Shown here: one piece after another, positions 10,560 through 20,123 of the stretch | How the letters are laid out: each line of letters starts with the position of its first letter | Position numbering within the stretch: position 1 is the stretch's first letter | Assembly: GCA_019671135.1 (NCBI GenBank) | Contig: JAHRHY010000025.1 | Span: forward strand, 372,001 to 436,000 | Source: Linnemannia hyalina | Lineage: Eukaryota > Mortierellomycota > Mortierellomycetes > Mortierellales > Mortierellaceae | DNA: 64,000 bases | Direction: 5' to 3' | The notes under the pieces: model-generated | Database searches by the model: none | Seen by the model: only the letters and a program-made list of their open reading frames with translations | Told to the model about the DNA's origin: nothing | Translations under genes and position numbers: made by a program

Positions 10560-11984
10560 ATGCCCAACCAAAAAGGAATCACCATGCGCAAACACGAATC
10601 AAAGCAAAGAAACAGGAGCCATCAGCAACCATCCCGAACAGACAGGACACAGCACTCTCCAAAACGAGTTGACAGAGGGGAGTACGACCCAACAGGAGCC
10701 ATCGATGAGGCTCCAACATCGTTTCCCGACCTGCCAATCGAGGTGCAGACCTTGGTCGGACAGTTTTTCACCCAGCATCAATTGACTGTCTGCGTACGTG
10801 TCTGTCGCGCCTGGAAGACATTGTTCTACCCTATCCTTTGGAGACATGTTCAGGATTCGGCAGCAAGCACCAAAAGGCGATGGACGCCCAGGAGAGACGA
10901 CATGCTTTTGATGTGCGCGGCTAGGGGAGCATTGAGGACAAATGGCCATCTGATCCAATTGTTGAGACTCGAGTGCAGCGACGTGGAGTTCCCAAAACTC
11001 CTGGAATCCCAACTTCCACCGACTCTCCCCCAGTTGACTTCGATCGAGTTCATTGGCGTGAGCGGCACCGACAGCGCGATTGCCAACGTTTTACGACGGA
11101 GAACTGCAGGATGGAGGTCGATCATCTTCCGCGCCAACCATCCCTACATGAGACCCCGATTTTCGAACGAGTCGTTTAAGGAGGTGCTCAAGCACGCGTC
11201 GACGCTGGAGGTTCTGCGGATAGAGGGTGCATGGTGCCTAGTTAGCAAGGAGATCCAGGAGTTACTCTGCGGGCTGCCCAAGCTCAAGGAGTTCAATCAA
11301 CTTGGTGCCTGCAGCCACGAAGTGCCGCCGGATCCTTGGTTGGATGCAACTGATATGGTGGCGTCAGAGTGGAAATGCACTGACCTGGAGGTCTTTGGCT
11401 GCGAGATCAACGGACTGCGACGGCCACCTAAGCCTGTCAACGAACATGTGAGTACACCCACCAAGACCAAAGCGGAACAGGATAGCATCGACCTTCAGCG
11501 GGGTGTGTGTGCACAGCTCGGAAAGCTGACAAAGTTGAAGGAGCTCATTTTACGAGCTCCTGCCCCGACCTTTGAAAACAATCACACTCACGACTTCCCA
11601 CGCGACACTCGCGACTGCCTTGCTCTGGGCCTCGAGACAGGACTGCACTTGTTGGTAGATCTCAAGGATCTGAGGAAGGTCGGACTGGAGGATATGGATG
11701 TTGATATTGGCAACTTTGCAGAGCAGGCCTGGGTGGCGCATAACTGGCCTCATACGACGATTCGATACCCAGGAAACCCAGAGGCAGGTCCACACATTAA
11801 TGAATATGCACCCGACACGGATTCGGAACCGGAGGATGACGATGACAATACCAACTACGAGTACTTGGATTTTGAGGAGTATGGGTATGATGAGCTGGAC
11901 TATGATGCCTATGATGGTGTATATGGTGGATACCATTGGGGTGATGGCTATCCTGACTATGATCCAGACTATGGGGGCTTCTAG
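10560..11984 (+). CDS. F-box protein with leucine-rich-like repeats and acidic tail
   Basis: A single exon of 474 residues. A basic, Gln/Arg-rich N-terminus precedes an F-box at about residues 54-98 (FPDLPIEVQTL, then VRVCRAWKTLFYPILW), the surface that binds Skp1 in SCF ubiquitin ligases. The middle has irregular leucine-rich segments (LEVLRIEGAWCL, LKELILRAP), probably an LRR-type substrate surface. The last 70 residues are strongly Asp/Glu/Tyr-rich. The start at 10560 is the first in-frame ATG and follows a short CT/AT-rich leader. Its layout matches the two related F-box genes downstream, so the three probably form one local family. The substrate is unknown. Confidence 0.85.
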   Translation: MPNQKGITMRKHESKQRNRSHQQPSRTDRTQHSPKRVDRGEYDPTGAIDEAPTSFPDLPIEVQTLVGQFFTQHQLTVCVRVCRAWKTLFYPILWRHVQDSAASTKRRWTPRRDDMLLMCAARGALRTNGHLIQLLRLECSDVEFPKLLESQLPPTLPQLTSIEFIGVSGTDSAIANVLRRRTAGWRSIIFRANHPYMRPRFSNESFKEVLKHASTLEVLRIEGAWCLVSKEIQELLCGLPKLKEFNQLGACSHEVPPDPWLDATDMVASEWKCTDLEVFGCEINGLRRPPKPVNEHVSTPTKTKAEQDSIDLQRGVCAQLGKLTKLKELILRAPAPTFENNHTHDFPRDTRDCLALGLETGLHLLVDLKDLRKVGLEDMDVDIGNFAEQAWVAHNWPHTTIRYPGNPEAGPHINEYAPDTDSEPEDDDDNTNYEYLDFEEYGYDELDYDAYDGVYGGYHWGDGYPDYDPDYGGF

Positions 11985-12092
11985 ACCAGTATTGTCGCGA
12001 AAGAAAATACAATGTCGATGTCGGACCTTTTCTCTTATTTCCTGTGAACCATGTCGTTTAGCTCTTTTTCTGATTTCTCGAGACACAGGGTT

Positions 12093-14060
12093 TATAATGT
12101 CACGTGTACACACCCAATACAAAAGGGTGCATCGTCATTATGCTCTTTGTTCTTACCATCCATCCATCAACAACAACCAACCAAGCAGGAATCGACAACA
12201 TGGACGCAACAACATCGTTCAACGACCTCCCGGTGGAAATCCAAGAAAAAATCGCACCCTTTCTCAACCGTCGCGACCTGGCAGCCTGTGTCCGAGTATG
12301 CCGATCCTGGAAGAGACTTTTCCACCGCCAACTCTGGAGTCATATCGACCTTTTCTGGCACGAGGACGACAAGGCGTGGCAGAAAAGAGTTTGTCTCGGA
12401 TTGAAGACCAACAAGGAGCTTGTCAAATCCCTCAAGCTGACACTGAAAGCTGACGACCTCCTTCCTTCGTTTCTGAAGCGATGCCCAGTCCCCTTTCCGA
12501 ACCTGACGTCGGTAGAACTCGTGGCCCCGTTTGAGGAGGACTATTATGACGAGTGGCTGGCAGGATTCATCAACATCACCATGGACGTGTGGAAGCGGAT
12601 TGTGTTCCGCAAGGCCATGGGCTGCTTTGACCTTGTCGAATTCGACCAGAACCCGTTCGAGAAATTTCTTCGACTCGCCGCGCCAACGCTGGAGGTCTTT
12701 CGCACCTATGATGTGTCGTTGGTCTCAATGTGGCAGGTCCACGAACTGCTCTGCACAGCACCTAACCTCAAGGAACTGTACATATCTGGAGGCCTGGACA
12801 ACACGCCCGAGAACTGGCTGGATTCGAATGATATTGAGACGTCAGACTGGGTTTGCTCGAATCTTGAGGTCTTTGGCTGCCGCATTGGAGGAATCCCGCG
12901 GCCGGATATCACCCGCGACATCGAAGACAGTCCTGCAAGCGAGCATGTCTTAGAAGGAACTACTCAAGAGAGCATCAATCACCAGCGCGAACTGTACAGC
13001 AGTCTCGCCCGATTCACAAAGCTGCGGGAGCTCACACTGGGCTTTCCACTTGATCCTCGTGAGGTTCGGGACGACAAGAGGTACAAGGAGCACTACCAGC
13101 AATATGACTGTCTCGCCATGACATTGGATAGCGGGTTGGATCTGTTGAAGGGACTCAAGGATCTGCGGCTGGTTGGACTGGTGGACATGGAGATTTATAT
13201 TGAGGGTGAGAAGGAACAGGCTTGGTTTGCTGAGAACTGGCCTCATGCGACGATCAGAACTAAGGACGATGCGGAGTACCAGGATAGCGACGATAGCGAC
13301 TCATACAGCTGGAGAACTGATGATGATGAATAAAAACAAAGTATCGCGTTTTCTTTGCAATTGATAGTTTCGACAGTACGTACCCATTGTCATTAATTAG
13401 AGCGAGTTGGCGGTTTACATGGGGGTTTAGCGCGTTTGTTTTGTTCATGGTATTCGAGCGTTTTCTTTTTCTCCATTACACAAAACAACATCAGTTTTTG
13501 TATTCAATGACCAAGAAACCAACAGATGCACACAACCATGGATACGACTTTCATTCAACAAGCCTTTACCGGTCGAGGTTTCAAGAAACCTCCGTCGCGC
13601 TCTTTTCTCAACCCAGTACGACCCTGAGCGTTTTTTTTTTTTATATGCGCGTTTTTGTCGAGCATGGAAACTACTATTCACACCCCCCACCTCTGGGGAG
13701 GCTTAGTGACACTCGTCTGGAGCGCCAAAGAGCGGCGTTCTGGAAAGACACACTTTTGTGACCCCCGCTCAAGCCTTTTTTTTTTTTTTTTTCTTCTTCC
13801 TGTAGAGTGGAGCAAAATAGTTACGCCACCAATTCTACTTTCGGCGTTTTTTAGTTTGTGAAGTTTTGGATATGAGGAGGTTTACATTTTCGAGGCAAAG
13901 AACTGGCTCGCTCGTGGTGATTAGAGGTCTAAGCGGCTTGCCAAGATTCTGAACAACGAAAGCAACTCTGGGATCGGAGTGCGGTCCCTTACAAGCTACG
14001 ATTTGAATAAAAGATATGTGTTTGATTGCCTTGGCCTGCGCCGAGAAAATGAAAGTGGTC
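12093..14060. repeat. Tandem segmental duplication, copy A
   Basis: The unit comprises the F-box gene at 12200 plus about 110 bp of upstream and over 700 bp of downstream DNA. It starts at tcacgtgtacacaccc, which contains a CACGTG palindrome, and recurs as copy B from 14468. Homology continues past the coding region through the aaaacaaagtatcgcg 3' flank to the tacaagctacgatttgaat block near 13990. Boundaries were set by eye and are approximate. Confidence 0.8.
12200..13333 (+). CDS. F-box protein (tandem copy A)
   Basis: A single exon of 377 residues. The F-box lies right at the N-terminus (FNDLPVEIQEKIAPFLNRRD, then VRVCRSWKRLFHRQLW), followed by weak leucine-rich segments (LKSLKLTL, LEVFRTYDVSL, LKELYISGG) and a short Asp/Ser tail. 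An in-frame ATG at 12140 would add 20 residues, but in copy B that stretch is in another frame, while the MDATTSF start is conserved, so 12200 was chosen. The role expected from the family is substrate receptor of an SCF ubiquitin ligase; the target is unknown. Upstream DNA shared with copy B contains a CACGTG site that could bind a bHLH or bZIP regulator. Confidence 0.85.
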   Translation: MDATTSFNDLPVEIQEKIAPFLNRRDLAACVRVCRSWKRLFHRQLWSHIDLFWHEDDKAWQKRVCLGLKTNKELVKSLKLTLKADDLLPSFLKRCPVPFPNLTSVELVAPFEEDYYDEWLAGFINITMDVWKRIVFRKAMGCFDLVEFDQNPFEKFLRLAAPTLEVFRTYDVSLVSMWQVHELLCTAPNLKELYISGGLDNTPENWLDSNDIETSDWVCSNLEVFGCRIGGIPRPDITRDIEDSPASEHVLEGTTQESINHQRELYSSLARFTKLRELTLGFPLDPREVRDDKRYKEHYQQYDCLAMTLDSGLDLLKGLKDLRLVGLVDMEIYIEGEKEQAWFAENWPHATIRTKDDAEYQDSDDSDSYSWRTDDDE

Positions 14061-14570
14061 GAGACTCAGGGGTTTTTGTGGTGATTTGGAGTGGCTTAGC
14101 TTCTGGTGGCCATTTCGCTATTTTACGCGCTTGCCTGCGAGTGTCTGGAAAAGCACGATACGAGCAGGTCTTGAGAGTTACTGTCTTTATTCGCGATATT
14201 GAGAGGGAGCACATACACACACACAGACACACACACACACACACACACACATCACACACATATATACATACATCCTTTTCCTCGTCTGCCGCTATTCGAG
14301 TTATGCCCGTTGACCCCGAAGATACTCCTTTGGATACAGGAGTTGCCGAGAGAAACTCCACTCTCCCTTCTCCCTCTCCCTCGACAAGTGACCCTGTTCA
14401 ACCGGGCACTGACGCCAACGACTCGGTCAGCCAAGGGCAACTCCCTCCAAGACCCCCACATTTTTGATGTCACGTGTACACACCCAGAACGAAAGGGTGC
14501 ATCGTCATTATGCTTTTTGTTCTTACCCATCCATCCATCAACACCAAGCAATCAAGTAGGAATCGACACC
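13334..14570. other. Spacer between the duplicated F-box genes
   Basis: Contains the duplicated 3' flank of copy A, homopolymer T runs near 13629 and 13778-13791, and a CA microsatellite at 14211-14262. The last 100 bp are the duplicated promoter of copy B. No gene is supported here; open stretches across the CA repeat are by-products of the repeat. Confidence 0.6.
14211..14262. repeat. (CA)n microsatellite
   Basis: About 50 bases of nearly pure ca dinucleotides with one g and one tc interruption, ending in tatatacata. It lies between the two F-box duplication units and may mark the old duplication junction; that link is inference. Confidence 0.95.
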
Positions 14571-15929
14571 ATGGACGCAACAACATCGTTCAACCACCTC
14601 CCAGTGGAAATTCAAGAAAAAATCACACCCTCTCTCAACCGTCGCGACCTGGCAGCCTGTGTCCGAGTATGCCGATCCTGGAGGAGACTTTTCCACTACC
14701 TACTCTGGAGCCATATCGACCTTTTCTGGCACGAGGACGACAAGGCGTGGCAGAAAAGAGTTTGTCTCGGATTGAAAACCAACAAAGAGTTTATCAAATC
14801 ACTCAAGCTGACACTGGACGCCGACGACCTCCTTCCTTTGTTTCTGAAGCAATGCCCAGTCCCCTTTCCGAACCTGACGTCGTTAGAACTCGTGGCCCCG
14901 TTCCAGGAAGACTTTGATGTGGAGTGGGCGGCAGGACTCATCAACATCACCACGGGCGATTGGAAGCGGATTGTATTCCGCAAGATCAAGGAACGCATTG
15001 ACCCCGTCGCATTGGACCAGAGCCTGTTCGAGGAATTTCTCCAACACGCTGCGCCAACTCTGGAGGTCTTTCGCATCTATGATGTGTCGTTGGTCTCAAT
15101 GGAGGATGTCGCCGCACTGCTCTACACAGCACCAAACCTCAAGGAGCTTTACATATCTGGAGGTGCGGACAAGACGCCCCACAACTGGCTGGCCACCAAC
15201 GAGTGTTCAGAAGAGTGGGCTTGCTTGAATCTTGAGGTCTTTGGCTGCCGTATTGGAGGGGTCCCGCGGTCGGATATCGACATCCGCGATGGACCTGCAC
15301 TCAATTGTATCATATATGGAACTACTCAACATAGCATCAAAACCCAGCGCGAAGTGTACGCCAGTCTCGCCCGTTTCACAAAGCTGCGGGAGCTCACACT
15401 GGGGTTTCCACTTCATCCTGACATCGACGATGAGTACGCTGAGTTCTACCGGCAATACGACTGTCTCGCCATGACATTGGATAGCGGGTTGGATCTGTTG
15501 AAGGGGCTTAAGGATCTGCAGCTGGTTGGACTGATGGACATGGAGGTTTACATTAAGGGTGAGAAGGAACAGGCTTGGTTTGCTGAGAACTGGCCTCATG
15601 CGACGATCAGTACTACGGACAGAGCGGATTTCTACTATAGCGACGATAGCATCAATAATAACAATAGCGACGACAGCGACGATAGCGACGATGGCAATGA
15701 TAACAACAATAGCAGTGATAGCGCCGACAGCAGTGATAGCGCCGACAGCAGTGATAGCGCCGACAGCAGTGATAGCGACGACAGCAGTGATAGCGACGAC
15801 AGCAGTGATAGCGACGACAGCAGTGATAGTGACGACAGCAGTGATAGTGACGACAGCAGTGCTAGCGACGACAGCAGTGATAGCGATGATAGCGACGACA
15901 GCAATGATAGCGACGGCCGACAGCAATGA
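14571..15929 (+). CDS. F-box protein with long Ser/Asp repeat tail (tandem copy B)
   Basis: A single exon of 452 residues, closely related to the gene at 12200 through the F-box (FNHLPVEIQEKITPSLNRRD) and the leucine-rich part. It departs at the C-terminus: after HATISTTDRADFYYSDDS comes a run of about 90 residues built from SSDSD/SSDSA units, encoded by imperfect repeats of gatagcgacgacagcagt. Copy A has only a few Asp/Ser residues there. The tail looks like a casein-kinase-2 type phosphorylatable acidic stretch, but its role is unknown. It is a strong candidate for length variation between strains. Confidence 0.85.
   Translation: MDATTSFNHLPVEIQEKITPSLNRRDLAACVRVCRSWRRLFHYLLWSHIDLFWHEDDKAWQKRVCLGLKTNKEFIKSLKLTLDADDLLPLFLKQCPVPFPNLTSLELVAPFQEDFDVEWAAGLINITTGDWKRIVFRKIKERIDPVALDQSLFEEFLQHAAPTLEVFRIYDVSLVSMEDVAALLYTAPNLKELYISGGADKTPHNWLATNECSEEWACLNLEVFGCRIGGVPRSDIDIRDGPALNCIIYGTTQHSIKTQREVYASLARFTKLRELTLGFPLHPDIDDEYAEFYRQYDCLAMTLDSGLDLLKGLKDLQLVGLMDMEVYIKGEKEQAWFAENWPHATISTTDRADFYYSDDSINNNNSDDSDDSDDGNDNNNSSDSADSSDSADSSDSADSSDSDDSSDSDDSSDSDDSSDSDDSSDSDDSSASDDSSDSDDSDDSNDSDGRQQ
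15650..15925 (+). repeat. Coding minisatellite for Ser/Asp repeats
   Basis: Imperfect units of 15-18 bases (gatagcgacgacagcagt and variants with gcc or gtg) lie in frame at the end of F-box copy B. Because the unit is a multiple of three, copy-number changes keep the frame open. Confidence 0.9.
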
Positions 15930-16847
15930 TAGCGATTCAGACCTAGAGAACTGATGATGAATAAAAACAAAGTATCGCGTTTTCTTAGCATTTGATAGTT
16001 TCGATGGAACGTACCCATTGTCATTAATTAGGGCAAGTTGGTGGTTTTGCATGGAGTTTTAGCGCATTTGTTTTGGTCATGGTATTCGAACGTTTTTCTT
16101 TTTCTCCATTACACAATACAGTATCAGTTTTCGCATTTAATGACCAAGAAAACCAACATGTGCAAATAACCATGGACACGACTTTTATTCAACAAGCCTT
16201 TAACGGTCGAGGTTTCAAGAAACCTCTGTCGCGCTCTTTTCTCGACCCAGTACGACCCTGAGCGGGGGGTTTTTTTATATGCACGTTTTTGTCGAGCATG
16301 GGAACTACTATTCAAACCCTCACCTCTGGGGAGGCTTAGTGACACTCGTCTGGAGCGCCAAAGAGCGGCGTTCTGGAAAGACATTTTTTGTGGCCACTCA
16401 TGGCCACCCCCCTCCCTTTTTTTTTCACCAAACATTTACGCCACCAATTATATTTTCGGTGGATAAGGGAGGTTTACATTTTTGAGGCGGCAAGGATAGG
16501 TTGGGCAAAGAACTAGCCAGCTCGTGGAGATTAGAGGTAACTCTGGAGGTCGGAGTGTCTACTGTTACAAGCTACGATTTGAATAAAGAAATGCGATGCA
16601 TTTATTATTGTCTTCTGTCTCTGATTGTTGCTTTGGCTGGCGAGAAAATGAAAATGCGCTCTTCGCCGCTGGAGCACTTGCCTACGAAAATGAGGGTCAA
16701 ATTAGCGACGATCAACAAAGACACTCCAACAAGTTCCGTCTAACAAACGCATTTTATTATATTTTTTTTTATCGAGGAAAGAAAAAACGTTGTATGGCTT
16801 TGCCCTTTCCAGAAGGACAAAAAAGCCTCTGTCAACCCCACCCCTTT
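15930..16847. other. Spacer after F-box copy B
   Basis: Made up of the duplicated 3' flank (to about 16655) and a short unique stretch ending in the 3' UTR of the minus-strand adaptin gene. Homopolymer runs occur near 16265 and 16420. No gene is supported. Confidence 0.5.
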
Positions 16848-19725
16848 CTACAAATCAAACGACATCAGGTCAACTCCACCGCTCTTGTTAGCCTGCGATC
16901 CACTGACAGCACCAGTATCCGTACGGTAGGGGTTCTCAGCATTAATCTTTTGCTCATAGTACTCTTGGTTTCCAATCGAAGCCTCGGCAACCTGGTCAAA
17001 TGACTGTTCATGGTAAGACAAGCGCTGATGCTGAGGCTGCTTAGAGGACGACACAAACTCGTCCAGACCACCATTACCATCGTCTTCGTCAGACCGGGAG
17101 GACTGCATATTGTTGGATAGGCCCTGTGGGAATTGTGCGCTGTTGTTAAGGCTGCTGTATGAATCCTGATGTTGGAGTGTGCGTCCAACGTTGTAGTTCT
17201 GTCGCCGTAATGTGGGCGAGGGGATCAAGAAGCGAGGTTTGCAGTGGGGGATGAAGGTTGTGGGTGCCTTGTGGTAGATGGCTGAGAGGGACGCAATGTG
17301 GAGTAAAAGCTCTTCCAGCAAGACAGGGTCCATGTTGTCTGTCTCTGTCGAAATGTGAGGTTTCTCCGACAATACTACAGCCTAAAAAGTAAAAAAAAAA
17401 TGTCAAAGGTAGTCAGTATTGAACCCCTAGTAAGATGTCCATAATCATGCAAAAGGCCACACGTAAAGTAAAGAGAAGAATGTACCTTGGCGGCGGCGAC
17501 GTCGGTGGAGAGCAGACGCCAGTAGATGTAGCCACGGTCTCTGAGATCAGGGTTGTCGACCTCCTCGGTAGCCCACTTGAGCACCTTGGGGACCAGATCC
17601 TGTCCAGCAGTCGGCCGCTTGATGAACAACTTGACGGTGGCGGTCAAAAGTGCCAACTGGACTTCAACTGTCTCTTCCAGGAACGTGTAGAGGAAGTCAT
17701 CCAGGAGCTCGTCCGAGTTCTCGATTCTGTCCGCATATTGTCCAATGATCCAGATCATTGCCGCCTTGGCCTCGGGCTCGTCCAAGTTATCCAAGTTCTC
17801 GCAGAGAACTCCAATGATGCTCTCGTACTGGTTGGGGTACTTTCTGAAGATATCCTTGATGACAACAATTGACTCCTGAACGACATAGTTGACCTTGGTC
17901 TGGATCAACTCCAGCAACGCCTCGACACACCGCTGAGCAGTCGACTCAATCTTGACAGCCAAACGTCCGATCGAGCGAACCGCCTTCCTGACAAAGTCAA
18001 CATCGATCTCGGTCGCATATTCCTTGAGTTCCGACAAGACCTGTTCGACATTGTTCTCGCTCGCCAGTCTGAACATAATCTCCAGCTTAGCCATCTTAAC
18101 GTAGATAGGGTCGTTGTATTTGCAGAAAAAGATCTTGATGTCGTTCTTCAAGATCTCAGGGTGCTTCTGGATGACCAAGAGAATGTTGCGCAATCCGACG
18201 TATTGAACCTCAGGTCCGCTCGACAACAGTGTCACTATTGAAGTTGCCAATGCGTATAATATGCCCAAGGTTAGTCCCTGTATTTCACATCACGTCCTGT
18301 GTCATGACCCTGAACATCCATGAGGGCCGAAAGTGAAGCTTACCAAGAGGAGGGGAGAGCTTCTTGCACATGCTGAGGATATCCTCCTCCTTGGACATGT
18401 AGTTCATTAGGTACACAATGACCTTGACGGCTGTCAGGACGACAGCCGAGTTGGCGTGTTGCAGACGAGGGGCAATACGCTCAGCCAACATCTCTGCATC
18501 ACCAGGTTCCTGAGGAACGACAAACATGAGTGATTCCAGGATATAGGTCTGTCCCCACCTACATGCAAAAAAAAAAGTACGCGTTAGAGTCCAGCGAGAA
18601 GAAATGATTAAATTACGATCCTCAGGTTAAAAATATCGTGGAGAAAAGCCTCCTTGGTGCTCACAAACGGACAAAATAGACGATCGCATATAATTAAAAA
18701 CGTACTCTGAACACTCGTTCAATGCTGTTACCAGCTTGCTGGCAATCGACATGTTCAGTTGGAGCTGGATATGGTCTGAACGCTCAGAGATCTCTGTAAG
18801 TGCTGCCACAGCATTCGCAACCACCTATTTCACATTCAAACAGGTACAATCTTAGTTGGTTGAAGACGCAAAAAGGGCAGGCAGCAAAAGCAACTGAAGC
18901 GATTATCGAGGCAAGTATACAACTCGTACCGAAGGGTTCGAGTCAACGAGCATCTCGCGCAGGAGATCAATGAATCCTGCGTTCTCGACCAGATGGCGAT
19001 CCTGCATAAACAACTTTGCGACACACACAGCGGCAGTTTTGCGAACGTAGGGATCCTGGTCGCGCATGCAGTGGCGCAGGGGCTGAATCAGGCATGATGT
19101 GACCTTGTCGACATGGATATAGCCCATTGTCCTGATAGCCAATGCTCTGATCAACGGGTTTGGATCCTCCACGTCCTATTATTGTTGTAATGAAAGAGTG
19201 GTTCTTCAATGAGTTACTTCTGTTCGTCTATTTCCTTTGTACGACCAGAGGGATGATAATGCCAACCAAATATAAATCTGGTGCTCTCTCTTTTTCGCCT
19301 TCCTTCTGGCTCGCTGAGCTTACCCGACGGAAGGTCTGGATAGCCTCATAGGCCATCTCGGGTTTGGCCTTGGCATAGTTGATCAAGAAGAGGTAAACCA
19401 TCTTTTTGACCTCGAGGACGGGGATGGACATGCAGGCGATGACGTCTGGGTGGAGGGAGGACATGTCGTTTCCCATGGTCATGTTGGCGACGATTTTTTT
19501 GAGTGTCTGCTTTTTGCGGGTGTAGTTCCTATCCTTCTTGTCAGAGTTGAGCTCTAGACGCAGCTCCTGGATCTTGCCTATTTATTCATGCAAAGGGTTG
19601 AAGTGGTGGGTGAGTTGGTATGGGCGTGTGCGGTTGTGTAGGTCATGTGGATGGTTGAGAAGAGATGATGATAAGAAGAGCGAGTGAAAGAAAGTACCTC
19701 GCTGGAAGAACTTTGCATCGGACAT
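16848..19725 (-). CDS. Beta-adaptin, large subunit of an AP-1/AP-2 clathrin adaptor
   Basis: Seven exons on the minus strand (19725-19698, 19577-19324, 19175-18930, 18824-18706, 18558-18344, 18234-17486, 17381-16848) join in phase to 714 residues. The armadillo-type trunk carries family-diagnostic stretches: [49 protein letters not shown] and [16 protein letters not shown]. After about residue 590 comes a Ser/Gln/Asn-rich hinge, and the protein stops without the C-terminal ear of animal beta subunits, as in the yeast large beta chains. The final residues include LMSFD (709-713), which fits a clathrin-box pattern. Expected role: cargo adaptor for clathrin coats at trans-Golgi/endosome or plasma membrane. 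AP-1 versus AP-2 cannot be settled by eye. Confidence 0.95.
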
Positions 19726-20123
19726 GGATGAGTTGTGGGTGGGGTTGAGGGAGATGCCGGGGACGAGCAGTTTGATGGGAAGTGTGGAAGTGTGAAGGAT
19801 GGAGTGGAGAAGGGATAGAAAAAGGGGATGTTGAAGGAGAAGTATGAAGAGGGAGGTAAAGGGCGGTGGAGGTGGAAGGTGGAGAAGGGAATAGGGAAGA
19901 GGCAAGCAAGTAATTAATTGTCTGGGTGAATTGGCTGTTCCTGGATGAAATGAATTCAAAAAAGTGGGAGCAGCCCAAACCTGACAGCACAAAGCCACTT
20001 CTCCCTTGTCACTTGGCCCACTCCCCACCTTCACCCCTTCTTCGTTACTTCAACCCAGGCGCGTTCTGCCACTTCTCTCTTACCTTCCTTCATCACTCCC
20101 CCATTCATACATCACACAGACAC
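19726..20123. promoter_or_regulatory. Bidirectional intergenic region between beta-adaptin and Vps52
   Basis: 398 bp separate the two divergent start codons, so it must hold both promoters. The adaptin side is purine-rich on the plus strand (pyrimidine-rich on the transcribed strand, about 19780-19900). The Vps52 side is pyrimidine-rich from about 20000. No TATA box is obvious. Both products act in Golgi/endosome traffic, so co-expression is plausible. Confidence 0.6.

Larger units (their letters stand above)
14468..16655. repeat. Tandem segmental duplication, copy B
   Basis: Second copy of the unit described at 12093-14060, including the promoter-proximal tcacgtgtacacaccc block, the F-box gene, the 3' flank and the tacaagctacgatttgaat block near 16570. 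It differs from copy A by scattered substitutions and by an added Ser/Asp repeat in the coding region. Confidence 0.8.

Noticed and set aside
13996..14467. Open frames across the CA microsatellite
   Set aside because: Their content is Thr/His/Val repeats encoded by the microsatellite, and they overlap duplicated non-coding flank.
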